Shown here: in pieces, positions 1 through 6,338 of the stretch | Numbering within the stretch: the first letter of the stretch is position 1 | Layout of the letters: every line of letters starts with the position of its first letter | Assembly: GCA_031266495.1 (NCBI GenBank) | Contig: JAISAX010000153.1 | Coordinates: forward strand, 1 to 8,461 | Direction of reading: 5' to 3' | Origin: Opitutaceae bacterium | GTDB taxonomy: Bacteria; Verrucomicrobiota; Verrucomicrobiae; Opitutales; Opitutaceae | DNA length: 8,461 nucleotides | Made by a program: the position numbers and the translations under genes | The notes under the pieces: generated by a model | What the model saw: the letters and a program-made list of their open reading frames with translations, nothing else | Told to the model about the DNA's origin: nothing | The model's database searches: none

Positions 1-672
1 ACGCGGTTCGAACATCCGGTACCATTCGCTGCCTCGGGTCGTGTCGTAGGGCACATCGATACGCCTGGCGCTTGCGTCGATGTGGACGACGTTGATCTGC
101 ATGCGTCCGCTTGCGGCGCCCGCGCGTGAGTGGCGATGGGAAAAGCGGTCGGGATTGTTATAAAACAGATTGGCGTATCCGCCGGTCTGTTCGGAAAAAA
201 GCACTACCTGCGAGGGCGCTTCCATTGACGAGCGACGGCGTCCCTTGCTGCCCATGTTTCCCGTCGGGATATGCCCGTCGTTGCACGGATAACTTCCGTT
301 GATTCCGTAGGCAATCGGGATGAGGTCGCCTGTCGTGTAGCGGGAAAGATTGCGGGAGGAGTCGAGCGGGTTTTCCTCCTTTGTCGCTTTCGGGCACCAG
401 AACAGGTCATTCCAGGCGTTGGCCGCGTTGGTGTAGGGCAGCAATTCCTGCGCCCACCAGTTAACGTCCGGCATGTAGTCCTTGTAGTCTTCAGAAAACA
501 TGATCGCGGCCACACCGAGCTGGCGGAGATTGCTGATGCATTTTGCCTCTCTCGCGCTGTCCCTCACTCGTCCGGTCACCGGAATGATGATCGCCGCAAG
601 GATGCCAATGATAACGATCACCGTGAGCAGTTCGATGAGGGTGAAGCCGGAATGACGTTGTGTTGTATGCAC
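1..672 (-). CDS. Prepilin-type N-terminal cleavage/methylation domain protein (partial, C-terminus beyond window)
   Basis: The minus-strand frame is open from a GTG at 672-670 to the left edge, giving 224 codons with no stop. It begins MHTTQRHSGFTLIELLTVIV. This is the type IV prepilin / type II pseudopilin signal: prepilin peptidase would cut between G9 and F10, E14 is the conserved +5 Glu, and a hydrophobic helix follows (about residues 10-31). The next part (KCISNLRQLG, about 45-54) is typical of the verrucomicrobial and planctomycete prepilin-like family. Near the visible end, RHSRAG followed by INVVHIDAS resembles the H-x9-DG region of that family, with DA instead of DG. No ATG lies nearby; GTG is the only plausible start, 1 nt after a C17 run and without a Shine-Dalgarno sequence. 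It follows the PEP-CTERM gene on the same strand by about 53 bp and is probably co-transcribed. Such proteins are usually abundant secreted paralogues of unknown function rather than true pilins. Confidence 0.85.
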   Translation of the reverse strand, partial: MHTTQRHSGFTLIELLTVIVIIGILAAIIIPVTGRVRDSAREAKCISNLRQLGVAAIMFSEDYKDYMPDVNWWAQELLPYTNAANAWNDLFWCPKATKEENPLDSSRNLSRYTTGDLIPIAYGINGSYPCNDGHIPTGNMGSKGRRRSSMEAPSQVVLFSEQTGGYANLFYNNPDRFSHRHSRAGAASGRMQINVVHIDASARRIDVPYDTTRGSEWYRMFEPR

Positions 673-673
673 C

Positions 674-690
674 GGGGGGGGGGGGGGGGG
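674..690. repeat. 17-base G/C homopolymer before the prepilin-like gene
   Basis: Seventeen consecutive G on the plus strand are C17 in the mRNA sense of the minus-strand prepilin-like gene, ending 1 nt before its GTG start. No ATG, GTG or TTG lies in any minus-strand frame between the tract and about position 848, so a length change would alter the leader rather than shift a coding frame. A tract of this length is prone to slippage and to miscalled length in sequencing. Confidence 0.9.
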
Positions 691-725
691 AGGGATGAAT
701 GCGTAATGATAAAATAATGACGGAC

Positions 726-1496
726 TCAGCGCGAGGATGATTGTCTGCGCCAGAGGAGCGCGCCGATCAGCCCGGCGACGCCGACGAGGAGTGCCGCGGT
801 TTTGGCTTCGGGGATCGCCGCGTCCGGGCTGGTGAGCAGAATGTTGTCAAAAGCATGCGTGTAGGCGACCTCTGACGTGGTCTCGGTTGCAGCCACCAGA
901 CTCCGGCTGCCAATCATAAAAGTGTCGAATATCGAAACCGAACTCGTGGCGACTCTCATGTATTCAGTTCCGGCTATACTGACCACCATTTCCCCGAGCG
1001 CGGTTCGCGTCCATGTGACCGTCACGAACCCGGTGGTGGAAAACGTATAGGCACTCGTGGCCTTGGTCTGCGTTCCGACACTTGCTCCCGAAATCGCTCT
1101 GATCTGGGTGTTGTTCAGCGTCCCCTGCGCAATGGCCACCTCGTAGCCGGCGCTCCCGTTTGATGAGTCGCGCATGAGCAAATAGAGGCGATTATTCCCC
1201 ACCGCATCCGTTGAATCGAAGCGAACATCAACGGAGATGGAAAACGTCCCGTTTGTAATGGGACTGAATTTCGTGACCAGGTATTCGTTGTCTCTCGTTC
1301 CGGCAGACTGGATGACACCGTCGCTTGCCGACCATACGCCGGTTTGCACCGTCCACACCGGATTTGCGGTGTAGTTGCCATCGGAGAAGTCGTCCGTCAG
1401 GAGCACGGCGGCCGGGGCCGACGATGCGCAGAGCATGCCAGCGGCAAGCCCGAGTGAGAGGATGTGTTTATGTAGGTTTCGAGTATTCTGAATCAT
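726..1496 (-). CDS. PEP-CTERM-like exported protein, probable concanavalin-like fold
   Basis: This 256-residue protein has an N-terminal signal peptide: a basic start (R6, K10, H11), a hydrophobic core at about 12-23 and a likely cut after APAA (about residue 30). The mature part starts with a DDFSDGNY segment followed by beta-rich sequence (LYLLMRDSSNGSAGYEVAI, FVTVTWTRT, FDNILL). This resembles LamG/concanavalin-like surface domains, although no catalytic residues can be assigned. The C-terminus has the three-part sorting tail: PEA at about 229-231, a hydrophobic helix (AALLVGVAGLIGALLW) and a basic end WRRQSSSR. That is a variant of the PEP-CTERM signal recognised by exosortase in extracellular-matrix-producing Gram-negative bacteria. 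The ATG at 1496-1494 lacks a strong ribosome binding site. The gene lies between the LacI gene upstream and the prepilin-like gene downstream, all in one direction, which suggests a surface-protein locus under the local repressor. The substrate is unknown. Confidence 0.87.
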   Translation of the reverse strand: MIQNTRNLHKHILSLGLAAGMLCASSAPAAVLLTDDFSDGNYTANPVWTVQTGVWSASDGVIQSAGTRDNEYLVTKFSPITNGTFSISVDVRFDSTDAVGNNRLYLLMRDSSNGSAGYEVAIAQGTLNNTQIRAISGASVGTQTKATSAYTFSTTGFVTVTWTRTALGEMVVSIAGTEYMRVATSSVSIFDTFMIGSRSLVAATETTSEVAYTHAFDNILLTSPDAAIPEAKTAALLVGVAGLIGALLWRRQSSSR

Positions 1497-1509
1497 GGAA
1501 TTTTTCAGT

Positions 1510-1518
1510 TAACGTTCA
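1510..1518 (-). promoter_or_regulatory. Candidate LacI-family operator upstream of the PEP-CTERM gene
   Basis: The minus strand reads TGAACGTTA within CCTGAACGTTAACTG, 14-22 bp before the PEP-CTERM start codon. It has the central CG and partial two-fold symmetry usual for LacI/PurR-type operators. The same 9-mer occurs before the LacI gene itself. It is assigned from sequence resemblance and position only. Confidence 0.35.
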
Positions 1519-1558
1519 GGTTGCAGTTTCGGGTTGGTTTTCCGGCAGGGGAAATTCG

Positions 1559-2644
1559 TCAGGGGCGGTTGCGTGCGGACACCGTGTCGCGCATGACAAT
1601 CTTCGGGGCGATATTGCGGGTTTCATGAACGAGCAGGCGTCCGTCCAAACGCTGTAAAAGCATGTCCATCGCCTGAGCGACAAGCGCGTTGAAATCGACC
1701 TCGATCGTAGAAATGGCTGGCGGGGATTTTTCCGCGTCCGATGGTAGTCCCACTGTCATGACACTCAGATCGCGCGGCACTTCCTTGCCCATTCGCAGCG
1801 CCTGATAAATGATTGCCCGGGCAATCGTCATGTCGTGGCAAATGACGGCGGTCGGCACTGCGTCGCACGCGAGCATTCGCTCCGCCCACTTCATGGACTC
1901 CACGATAACCTTCCGTCGTCCGTCGCCGTGCGGAATCTCCATGCAAATCACCGAGTCCGCCGTGCCCGTATGCAACCCGAACTCCGCCTGTGCCCGGCGA
2001 AATCCCTCCAGCCCCAGACGTTGCGTAAGATATTTGGGCATGTTGCCTGCGTAAGCGATGTGACGGTGTCCAAGAGCAGCGAGGCGTTGCGCAGCTTGAT
2101 AGACGCCGTCGTCATCCGCCGAGATGACACACCACGGCGCAGGTTCGCCAACGCTGATCCAGGTGGTGTTGCGCTTGTCCAGCCATTCGCACAACTCCGG
2201 GCCAACGTATCCGCCGAGCACGACGCCATCGCAAAGGCCGTTCACAATCTGGCGGGGCGGCTTGAATCGGGTCGTTCCGGTATGGTCGATGTATTCGATG
2301 TGGTAGGCGACGTCACGCTGTTCGCAGAGGGTGACGAAGTTCGCCAGGATCGGCCCGGCGTGTCCGCTCTCGCTGATTTGTTCGAGGTTTTGCCCCGGCA
2401 GGATCAGTCCGATGTGTCCCGTCGAGTGTGCCCGCATCATTTGCGCGGCAAGCTTGGGCTGGTAGCCGAGTTCGTCGGCGATTTTGCGGATGGCGTCGCG
2501 CGTGTCATCGCTGACCCGGCCGCGTCCGCCGAGGGCGGAGGAAACGGTCGTCAACGTCACCCCGGCGCGCTTGGCGACATCGCGGATCGTCACGCGAACA
2601 GGTCGTCGGGAAGCAGAGAGGGAACTTTCGAGGCAAAGACACAT
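1559..2644 (-). CDS. LacI-family transcriptional regulator
   Basis: This 361-residue protein has the standard two-part LacI architecture. The N-terminal helix-turn-helix lies at about residues 18-63 (VTIRDVAKRAGV, TTVSSAL, then VSDDTR and ELGYQP), and the hinge at about 64-77 (LAAQMMRAHSTGH). A periplasmic-binding-protein-like effector domain follows, starting at IGLILPG. The family binds small ligands, usually sugars or nucleosides, and controls neighbouring genes. The ATG at 2644 gives a 17-residue extension before the HTH, common in this group; a GTG at 2593 is an alternative start. The hinge residue that aligns with the DNA-intercalating Leu54 of PurR is Met70, which is unusual. It is divergent from the metallophosphoesterase gene, whose annotated ATG is only 8 bp away, and lies upstream of the PEP-CTERM and prepilin-like genes, the likeliest targets together with its own promoter. 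The ligand cannot be read from sequence. Confidence 0.94.
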   Translation of the reverse strand: MCLCLESSLSASRRPVRVTIRDVAKRAGVTLTTVSSALGGRGRVSDDTRDAIRKIADELGYQPKLAAQMMRAHSTGHIGLILPGQNLEQISESGHAGPILANFVTLCEQRDVAYHIEYIDHTGTTRFKPPRQIVNGLCDGVVLGGYVGPELCEWLDKRNTTWISVGEPAPWCVISADDDGVYQAAQRLAALGHRHIAYAGNMPKYLTQRLGLEGFRRAQAEFGLHTGTADSVICMEIPHGDGRRKVIVESMKWAERMLACDAVPTAVICHDMTIARAIIYQALRMGKEVPRDLSVMTVGLPSDAEKSPPAISTIEVDFNALVAQAMDMLLQRLDGRLLVHETRNIAPKIVMRDTVSARNRP

Positions 2645-2652
2645 ACGATTGC

Positions 2653-3978
2653 ATGAACGTTACCGCAATCGTTGCTCCAGTCAAGGGGAATTTTTATCTC
2701 AAAATATCGATTTATTCCGGATTCGGCCATTTTTCACCGAAATCCCTCGTCAAGATTACACGCTGCCTCCACATCTGCCATTTTCCGGTGCGCAGTCATT
2801 TTCCTCTCCTCCTCACCACCTATCTCCTTGCCTGCCTCTGGCTCGGTTTCCGGAGCTGGCAGGCGCTCCCCCGTCGCCGTTGGTTGCGCAACCTCTGGCC
2901 CGCTTTCATCGCCGCGCTCACGTTTTCATTCATGATCGGCATGCTCCTGCGGTTCGCCGGGCTGTGGGAACCGCTGGCCCGCTTCTGCTGGCTGGCCGGA
3001 GGCGTCTGGCTCGTGACGCTCCCGTACTGGTGCCTCATTACATTCGCTTTCGAACTCGTTCGCATCGCCGTGCACCTCCGCCCGTCGCTCGTCCCGCCAA
3101 AACTCCGGCAAAATCCGCAGCGCGTCCGCGCCCTCGCCCTCCTCGGCTCCGTCCTGCTCGTCATCCTCATCTTCACCGTCGGCTACGTCCGTTTCTTGCA
3201 TCCGCAAGTCACCCGCGTCGCGATCCACATCGACAAACCCGCCATTTTTTCGTCTCCCGCACCCTCCTCCGTTCCTTCCCCCGCTCTCCCCCAACCGCTC
3301 CGCGTCGCCTTTGCCGCCGACCTTCATATCGGCGACATCATCGGGAAAAAACGCACCGCCGACTACGTCCGCCGCATCAACGCCCTCAACCCCGACCTCA
3401 TCCTCCTGGCCGGTGACCTTCTCGACAACGGCCTCGCCCCGCTCGTCGAACAGGACATCGGCGCCGAACTCGCCAAACTCCGCGCCCCGTTCGGCGTCTA
3501 TGCCGTGCTCGGCAATCACGAGACCTACTCCGGCGCCGACGACTGCGCCGCGTATTTCAACCGCCATGGCATCCGCATCCTCCGCGACGAGGCCGTCGCC
3601 CTGGCTGGCGGAGCCCTCTGGCTGGCTGGCCGCAACGACGCCACCCTCCGCACCCGCAAACCTCTCCCCGACCTCCTGGCCGACGCCGGCATCGACCGCA
3701 CCCGTCCGCTGATCCTGCTCGATCATCAACCACGCGACCTCGCCGCGTCCGCCGCCGCCGGTGTTGACCTGCAACTCTCCGGCCACACGCACAACGGTCA
3801 AGTCTGGCCGATCAACCTGATCGTGGCGCGCCTTTACGAAGTCGCCCGGGGCTACGCCCGCCGCGGCGACTTCCAGATCTACGTCACCTCCGGCCTCGGC
3901 CTCTGGGGCCTCCCGGCCCGCATCGGCACCACCTCCGAAACCGTCGACCTCGAGATCGGCTTCCGCCATTTGCCCTGA
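2653..3978 (+). CDS. Membrane-anchored metallophosphoesterase (calcineurin-like, YkuE/YaeI type)
   Basis: The 441-residue frame has an N-terminal membrane region with hydrophobic segments at about 48-66, 82-104, 110-137 and 158-178. The C-terminal metallophosphoesterase domain (about 215-435) shows the metal-ligand motifs in order: D-x-H at 223-225 (AADLHIGD), GDLLDNG at 254-260, GNHE at 287-290, H358 in LLDHQP and GHTH at 377-380. This is the complete dinuclear-metal set. The closest general type is the YkuE/YaeI group of membrane-associated phosphoesterases, some of which act on lipid-linked pyrophosphates such as UDP-diacylglucosamine; the substrate here is not determinable. The start is uncertain. 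The ATG at 2653 has no ribosome binding site and overlaps the candidate LacI operator, and its first 45 residues look poorly conserved in character. A GTG at 2788, just before the first membrane helix, is a good alternative. The gene is transcribed alone and divergently from LacI. Confidence 0.9.
   Translation: MNVTAIVAPVKGNFYLKISIYSGFGHFSPKSLVKITRCLHICHFPVRSHFPLLLTTYLLACLWLGFRSWQALPRRRWLRNLWPAFIAALTFSFMIGMLLRFAGLWEPLARFCWLAGGVWLVTLPYWCLITFAFELVRIAVHLRPSLVPPKLRQNPQRVRALALLGSVLLVILIFTVGYVRFLHPQVTRVAIHIDKPAIFSSPAPSSVPSPALPQPLRVAFAADLHIGDIIGKKRTADYVRRINALNPDLILLAGDLLDNGLAPLVEQDIGAELAKLRAPFGVYAVLGNHETYSGADDCAAYFNRHGIRILRDEAVALAGGALWLAGRNDATLRTRKPLPDLLADAGIDRTRPLILLDHQPRDLAASAAAGVDLQLSGHTHNGQVWPINLIVARLYEVARGYARRGDFQIYVTSGLGLWGLPARIGTTSETVDLEIGFRHLP
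2654..2662 (+). promoter_or_regulatory. Candidate LacI-family operator at the LacI gene
   Basis: TGAACGTTA with central CG lies 10-18 bp before the LacI start codon. It repeats exactly the 9-mer found before the PEP-CTERM gene at 1510-1518. The location fits autoregulation. It also lies at the annotated start of the divergent metallophosphoesterase gene, which supports either a later start for that gene or shared control. It is a proposal based on motif form and position. Confidence 0.35.
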
Positions 3979-3984
3979 GGCAAG

Positions 3985-4007
3985 CGGGGGGGGGGCCTCC
4001 CCGTTTT
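3985..4007 (+). terminator. Candidate intrinsic terminator of the metallophosphoesterase gene
   Basis: Six bases after the stop codon, CGGGGGGG (3985-3992) can pair with CCTCCCCG (3996-4003), an 8-bp stem with one G-U pair and a 3-nt loop. TTTT (4004-4007) follows. The stem-plus-T form and the position suit a Rho-independent terminator. The run of ten G (3986-3995) lets the stem slide between several registers. Confidence 0.5.
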
Positions 4008-4010
4008 CCG

Positions 4011-4156
4011 AGAGCGAGAGACAGAGGGGGGAACCACTAATCTGCGCTCATCCCGATCCCGTCAAACCGGTCCGGACGCTGCCGTGAATCCGGGATCGGG
4101 ATTAGCGTCAATCAGCGCCGATTAGCGGTTCACTCCCCCCCCCCCCCTCTCGCTCT
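4011..4156. repeat. 146-bp imperfect palindrome with G-rich and C-rich arms
   Basis: Successive segments pair across a 29-nt centre (4062-4090). TCCCGATCCCG at 4051-4061 pairs perfectly with 4091-4101. AACCACTAATC at 4032-4042 pairs with 4120-4130 with one mismatch. A G6 run (4026-4031) faces a C13 run (4135-4147). AGAGCGAGAG at 4011-4020 pairs perfectly with 4147-4156. The inner part of both arms is made of 10-nt units (for example ATTAGCGTCA, ATCAGCGCCG, ATTAGCGGTT at 4101-4130) that recur near 8251-8431. There is no coding potential here. Confidence 0.8.
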
Positions 4157-4214
4157 GCTGACATCTCTTCCGGTTGTATCCAGGTTCCCTTACATTAACT
4201 GAAGTTACGCGAAG
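4157..4214. other. Short unexplained spacer between repeats
   Basis: About 58 bp lie between the palindrome and the composite repeat. I see no gene, promoter or structured element in it. ORFs that cross it on either strand are repeat-derived and have no recognisable domain. Confidence 0.5.
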
Positions 4215-4478
4215 CCGGAGCGGCGGCATTCCTGCCGCTGCGACGTGGCGCGAAGCGCCTCGCCTCTTTGCCTCTCGCCCCTTGCCTCTGCACCTCTCGA
4301 ACCCATGCCATGCGGCCGAGTGGCAATGCTCACGGGCTGGAAGCCCGTGCCACGTCCGGAACGGTGAGGCAACGTTCACGGGCAAGGATGCCCGTGCCAC
4401 GTCGATCCGGCGGCTTCGCCGTCGGCGGGCGGGACGCCCGCGCCACTTCCTGAACCTGTCCTCTTTTCGAGATGCGCC
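4215..4478 (+). repeat. Composite palindromic (REP-like) element, copy A
   Basis: This is a non-coding string of short GC-rich hairpins: AGCGGC/GCCGCT at 4219-4239, CACGGGC-TGGAA-GCCCGTG at 4331-4349 followed by CCAC, CGGGC/GCCCG within 4377-4400, and GGCGGGC/GCCCGC within 4424-4446. The second and third are joined by an 18-nt linker (4357-4374), which recurs four more times in the element at 7575-8231. After the third hairpin, 4404-4423 (GATCCGGCGGCTTCGCCGTC) matches 8128-8152 with a small gap. The element ends in TTCGAGATGCGCC (4466-4478), the same 13-mer that bounds the larger copy. Hairpins usually end in GTGCCAC or GCGCCAC. Predicted ORFs through it are artefacts of the repeats. No transposase is present in the window. 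Confidence 0.8.
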
Positions 4479-4534
4479 CTTGGTGGATAACTCAACCGCT
4501 CACTCAATCGAGAATCGAAAATTCCCACGTGCGC

Positions 4535-5191
4535 TCAGCCTCGCATCGCGGGCTTGTAGGTGTTGCGGCCCTCTTTCGGCAGGTGCACCGCCCAGATGTT
4601 GCGATACCAGACAACGTCCCCGTGGTCTTGCAGCCGCAGATGCCCGGGAAGCTGGACATTGGTATCCGTCGGCGCGCCAGTCACACCCGGCAGTTGCGCG
4701 TTGTTGTGAATCACGACGCCGTTGTGAAAAACCGTGATGCGCGCCGGTTCTTTTACCACCGCGCCTTCGCAACGGGGCGACCGGAAAATCACATCATACG
4801 TCTGCCACCGCATCGCCGGCAGGCAGGCATTGGTCAGGGGCGCGTACTGGTTGTAAATGGCTCCGCAGTCCCCCAGCCCCGGCAAGTCCCAGCCGGAGCT
4901 GTCCAGCACCTGAATCTCGTAGCGGCCCTGGAGAAACACGCCGCTGTTCGATTTCTTCTGCCCCGTCGCCTCCGGCATGTCCGACAAACGGAACTCGAGA
5001 TGCAGGTAGTGATCCTGAAAAAGCTCACGCGTGCTGATGTCTTTTGTCCCTGGCACCACTTTCATGGCGCCGTCTTCGATTTTCCATGGAACGGCTCCAC
5101 CGTCCGGACCGACCCAGCCGTCCACGCTGGTTCCGTCAAACAGGATCACGGCTCCGGCGGGAGCCTTGGCGTTTAGTGTATTCATTATCAT
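4535..5191 (-). CDS. DUF1080 / 3-keto-disaccharide hydrolase-like protein
   Basis: The 218-residue product matches the DUF1080 (PF06439) pattern: LFDGTSVDGW near the start, WKIEDGAMKV, a segment on a lectin-like beta sandwich (HLEFRLS), SNSGVFLQGRYEIQVLDS, CGAIYNQYAP, WQTYDVIFRSP, RITVFHNGVVIHNN and GHLRLQDHGDVVWYRNIW. Family members studied so far act on 3-keto glycosides, cleaving a bond made labile by oxidation at C3. The frame is open upstream to an ATG at 5341, but that stretch overlaps the oxidoreductase gene and does not resemble the family. The ATG at 5191 (or the one at 5185) directly before NTLNAK is the likely start, 14 bp after the oxidoreductase stop. The short N-terminus has no signal peptide, so a cytoplasmic location is expected, whereas many homologues are exported. 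The tight spacing implies co-transcription with the Gfo/Idh gene. Confidence 0.9.
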   Translation of the reverse strand: MIMNTLNAKAPAGAVILFDGTSVDGWVGPDGGAVPWKIEDGAMKVVPGTKDISTRELFQDHYLHLEFRLSDMPEATGQKKSNSGVFLQGRYEIQVLDSSGWDLPGLGDCGAIYNQYAPLTNACLPAMRWQTYDVIFRSPRCEGAVVKEPARITVFHNGVVIHNNAQLPGVTGAPTDTNVQLPGHLRLQDHGDVVWYRNIWAVHLPKEGRNTYKPAMRG

Positions 5192-5205
5192 GATATATTT
5201 GGGTT

Positions 5206-6282
5206 TCAGTTTCGGTTTCGGCTTTCGCCGCAAATCACTTCCCTGCCCGTGGCCGCGCTGGCGTACAATCCATCCAGAATGCGCTGCACGGCGATTCCCT
5301 GATCCGGCGTCCCCGGAAACGGTTTGCCCGCGGCCACGCAATGGACCATCTCCTGCACGGAGTTACGGGCCGTCTCCTTTTCCGTATCTATTTTTGTGGT
5401 ACAAAAGGCATCGCCACGGCGGAAGTGATGAAAGGATTCCTCGTCTTGCTCGATGGCGCCCTCCGTGCCGGTGATCCGCAACTGCCGGGTTTCGGCCTGC
5501 CGCTGATGGCCCGCCCAACTGACCTCGAATACCAGCGACGCGCCGTTGCCAAACCGCACAAGCCCCGTCGCGAAATCCTCCACGTCGAAAACCGCGTTTT
5601 TCTTCAACGCGCGCGGAATGCCGATCCGGTGGTGCGCCGTCCCCGACACCGAAACCACCTCCGGATGCCCCATCAACCACAAGGCCAGATCGATCCGGTG
5701 AACCCCCAGATCGATCAACGGCCCGCCGCCCGACAGGTTTTTCTGGCCGAACCAGCCGCCAAAGCCGGGGAAACCGTCGCGGCGCGTCCAGGAACAATAT
5801 CCATGATACACCTCGCCCAGTCCGCCGGAGGCGGCGATGTCCTTCAACGCACGGTGGGCGGGCGTGAACCGCTGCGAAAAGTTGATGCCCAGTTGCAATC
5901 CCGCGGCGCTCGCCGCATCCCGCATGGCCACGGCCTCGGCGACCGTCATCGCCATCGGCTTCTCGCACAAGACATGCGCGCCCGCCGCGAGCGCATCGAG
6001 CGTCACCGGCTTGTGCAGGCAATTGGGCAGCGCCACCGCCACCAGGTCCGGCTTCACCGCGCGCAGCATGTCCTTGTGATCGGTAAACAAACCCAAATCC
6101 GCCGCGCCCGGTTTGTCCCTGAAAAGCTCCAGGCGGTCGCGACGCATGTCCACGACCGCCACCAGCTCGGCCTCCGGACAATTCAGGAAACTTTCGGCGT
6201 GATGCCTGCCCATCCCCAGGCCGATGACCGCGCAACGAACCCGGCGTGCCAAGGGAACAAATTCAGGATTTTCTGATGACAT
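5206..6282 (-). CDS. Gfo/Idh/MocA-family oxidoreductase
   Basis: This 358-residue NAD(P)-dependent dehydrogenase shows the family signatures. The N-terminal Rossmann fold has the dinucleotide loop VIGLGMGRHHAE (about 19-30) and an acidic residue after the second strand (VAVVDMRRDR, D45). The EKP motif (CEKPMAM, 106-112) carries the expected catalytic Lys108. The C-terminal domain has GGGPLIDLGVHRID (185-198), with the His195 and Asp residues of the sugar-binding site. The family oxidises or reduces sugars, inositols and amino sugars, and some members oxidise sugar units at C3. The frame extends to an ATG at 6345, but the ATG at 6282 before SSENPEFV is a better start because it places the Rossmann fold at the usual distance. 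No export signal is seen. It is the first gene of a two-gene unit with the DUF1080 gene and diverges from an AraC regulator. Confidence 0.93.
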   Translation of the reverse strand: MSSENPEFVPLARRVRCAVIGLGMGRHHAESFLNCPEAELVAVVDMRRDRLELFRDKPGAADLGLFTDHKDMLRAVKPDLVAVALPNCLHKPVTLDALAAGAHVLCEKPMAMTVAEAVAMRDAASAAGLQLGINFSQRFTPAHRALKDIAASGGLGEVYHGYCSWTRRDGFPGFGGWFGQKNLSGGGPLIDLGVHRIDLALWLMGHPEVVSVSGTAHHRIGIPRALKKNAVFDVEDFATGLVRFGNGASLVFEVSWAGHQRQAETRQLRITGTEGAIEQDEESFHHFRRGDAFCTTKIDTEKETARNSVQEMVHCVAAGKPFPGTPDQGIAVQRILDGLYASAATGREVICGESRNRN

Positions 6283-6338
6283 GATAGTGAGATAGATAGT
6301 GAGAGTGCGGCCCGGTTGCCGGCCCGCGTACAACCGTG
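6283..6338. promoter_or_regulatory. Divergent promoter region between the oxidoreductase and AraC genes
   Basis: This short AraC/oxidoreductase intergenic segment has a direct repeat GATAGTGAGA at 6283-6292 and 6295-6304, spaced 12 bp start to start. A GC-rich imperfect inverted repeat follows at 6307-6327 around CCGG-TTG-CCGG. Direct repeats are common AraC-family sites, so this is a reasonable place for the local regulator to bind, but no clear -35/-10 pair was identified. The role is inferred from position. Confidence 0.4.

Noticed and set aside
2926..3969. 347-codon minus-strand ORF opposite the metallophosphoesterase gene
   Set aside because: It is a shadow frame of a GC-rich gene whose plus-strand product has all the metallophosphoesterase motifs. 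The antisense product is Gly/Glu/Asp/Ala-rich with no recognisable fold.
4480..4534. Terminator after the DUF1080 gene
   Set aside because: Only a weak TCGA-TTC-TCGA hairpin is visible, without a following T run on the minus strand.
5192..5341. Longer DUF1080 protein starting at the ATG at 5341
   Set aside because: The extra 50 residues lie inside the oxidoreductase coding region in another frame and are basic, low-complexity sequence (KPKPKLKPK) unlike the family. The ATG at 5191 fits the domain start.
5341..6276. Plus-strand ORF (311 codons) opposite the Gfo/Idh gene
   Set aside because: It is antisense to a gene with complete Rossmann and EKP motifs, and its product is Arg/His-rich without domain features.
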